DNA from: Flavobacterium sp. UBA6203
Lineage (GTDB): Bacteria > Bacteroidota > Bacteroidia > Flavobacteriales > Flavobacteriaceae
DNA length: 6,197 nt
Reading direction: 5' to 3'
Assembly: GCA_002421645.1 (NCBI GenBank)
Contig: DIST01000054.1
Coordinates: 1-6,197, forward strand
Shown here: positions 5,499 through 6,197 of the stretch, piece by piece
Layout of the letters: each line of letters opens with the position of its first letter
Position numbering within the stretch: the stretch's first letter is position 1
The notes under the pieces: generated by a model
What the model was told of the DNA's origin: nothing
Seen by the model: only the letters and a program-made list of their open reading frames with translations
Databases searched by the model: none
Position numbers and translations under genes: made by a program

Positions 5499-5553
5499 GA
5501 GCAAAAATCAAAAGCAAATACAAGAATAAACATCAAATTAAAAAGGATTTTAG

Positions 5554-5561
5554 TATTTTTA
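5554..5561 (+). promoter_or_regulatory. Weak possible -7 element for the histidine kinase
   Basis: TATTTTTA matches 7 of 8 positions of TAnnTTTG and lies 16 nt before the kinase ATG. No TTG is found at the expected upstream distance. The remainder of the divergent spacer (5454-5577) is CAA-rich low-complexity sequence with no other feature. Confidence 0.2.
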
Positions 5562-5577
5562 CTTCAAATACGAATAC

Positions 5578-6197
5578 ATGCAGTTTTCAGAAAGGCGAAA
5601 TCTTACGCGTTGGTTTATTATAATAGCTTCTTTTTTCATTGTAGTTTTAATACTTTGGAATACCTATAACTTTTTTCAGATTTTCAAAAACGAAGAACGA
5701 GCAAAAATGGAGTTTTGGGCAAGTGCTCAAAAAACTTTAGCTAATGCCAATGAATTTACAGATATTGAATTACCCTTTCAAATTATCCAAAACAATACTA
5801 CAATCCCAATGATTGTTACGGATAGCAAAGATTCCATTATAAGTCACAACAATATTGATGAAGCTATTGCAAATGACACTGCAGCGTTAAAAAAATATTT
5901 TAACTCAATTAAAAACGACAACCAACCCATAAAAATGCAACTTTCTGAGAAAAGTTATCAGTTAGTCTATTATGGGAATTCCCCTTTATTAAACAAATTG
6001 AAATATTATCCTGTTGCTTTATTGTTGATTATAATTTTATTTGGTGCTGTTGTCTATAATTTTTATCGCGCAACCAAAATGGCGACACAAAATAAACTTT
6101 GGGCTGGAATGGCAAAAGAAACAGCACATCAAATAGGAACACCTTTGTCTTCTTTAATTGGATGGTTGGAAATTTTAAAATTGGAAAACATTGATGA
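5578..6197 (+). CDS. Sensor histidine kinase, N-terminal part (cut by window end)
   Basis: The open frame runs from the ATG at 5578 to the window edge with no stop (206 codons visible). A first membrane helix (about 12-32) and a second (about 144-162) bracket an extracytoplasmic sensor region of about 110 residues that has no cysteine and no domain I recognise. After the second helix a short linker leads to the dimerisation/phosphoacceptor segment LWAGMAKETAHQIGTPLSSL (174-193). His184 is the probable phosphorylated residue. The HQIGTPLS form of the H-box is common in Bacteroidota kinases. The catalytic ATP-binding domain must lie beyond the window. It is divergent from the flavin reductase gene across a 124-nt spacer. 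A response regulator partner is not visible, and the signal is unknown. Confidence 0.9.
   Translation, partial: MQFSERRNLTRWFIIIASFFIVVLILWNTYNFFQIFKNEERAKMEFWASAQKTLANANEFTDIELPFQIIQNNTTIPMIVTDSKDSIISHNNIDEAIANDTAALKKYFNSIKNDNQPIKMQLSEKSYQLVYYGNSPLLNKLKYYPVALLLIIILFGAVVYNFYRATKMATQNKLWAGMAKETAHQIGTPLSSLIGWLEILKLENID

Overview
The window looks like chromosomal DNA of a Flavobacterium-like member of the Bacteroidota (Flavobacteriaceae). The evidence is the strong AT bias, the lack of Shine-Dalgarno sequences, A-rich start regions, several matches to the Bacteroidota promoter pattern (TTG, about 17-23 nt, then TAnnTTTG), and proteins of flavobacterial type such as a DUF3127 protein and a histidine kinase with an HQIGTPLS box. 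No phage, insertion sequence, CRISPR array, tRNA or rRNA is visible. This is mostly ordinary core and housekeeping DNA.

Left part, plus strand. A repeat-bearing spacer (1-109) leads into tsf (elongation factor Ts, 110-931), which is closed by a textbook intrinsic terminator with a C(UUCG)G loop (952-985). A tight four-gene plus-strand unit follows (1022-3295): a queuosine-precursor transporter (yhhQ), DNA-3-methyladenine glycosylase I (tag, overlapping yhhQ by 11 nt), a small VF530-family protein, and an unrecognised four-helix membrane protein with a possible PH-like C-terminal domain. Spacers between the last three genes are 4 nt each, so one transcript is likely.

Right part, mostly minus strand. 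aat (leucyl/phenylalanyl-tRNA-protein transferase, 3296-3931) converges on the membrane-protein gene with no spacer at all. A 248-nt gene-free stretch (3932-4179) holds short direct repeats, an AT-rich nested palindrome, a tandem 9-mer, a minus-strand terminator-like palindrome and a heptanucleotide array. Next is a minus-strand pair, a flavin reductase-like protein (4578-5453) followed by a DUF3127 protein (4180-4566). A sensor histidine kinase (5578 to the window end, truncated) is divergent from this pair.

The most interesting items are the DUF3127 protein, which combines an SSB-like OB-fold signature with an SSB-like acidic tip (DDLPF at the extreme C-terminus), and the heptanucleotide array fused to a palindromic terminator just behind its stop codon. 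Functional links between the neighbouring genes (translation, tRNA modification, DNA repair, N-degron tagging, flavin chemistry) are not evident beyond co-transcription. I do not see a clearly new multi-gene system here.
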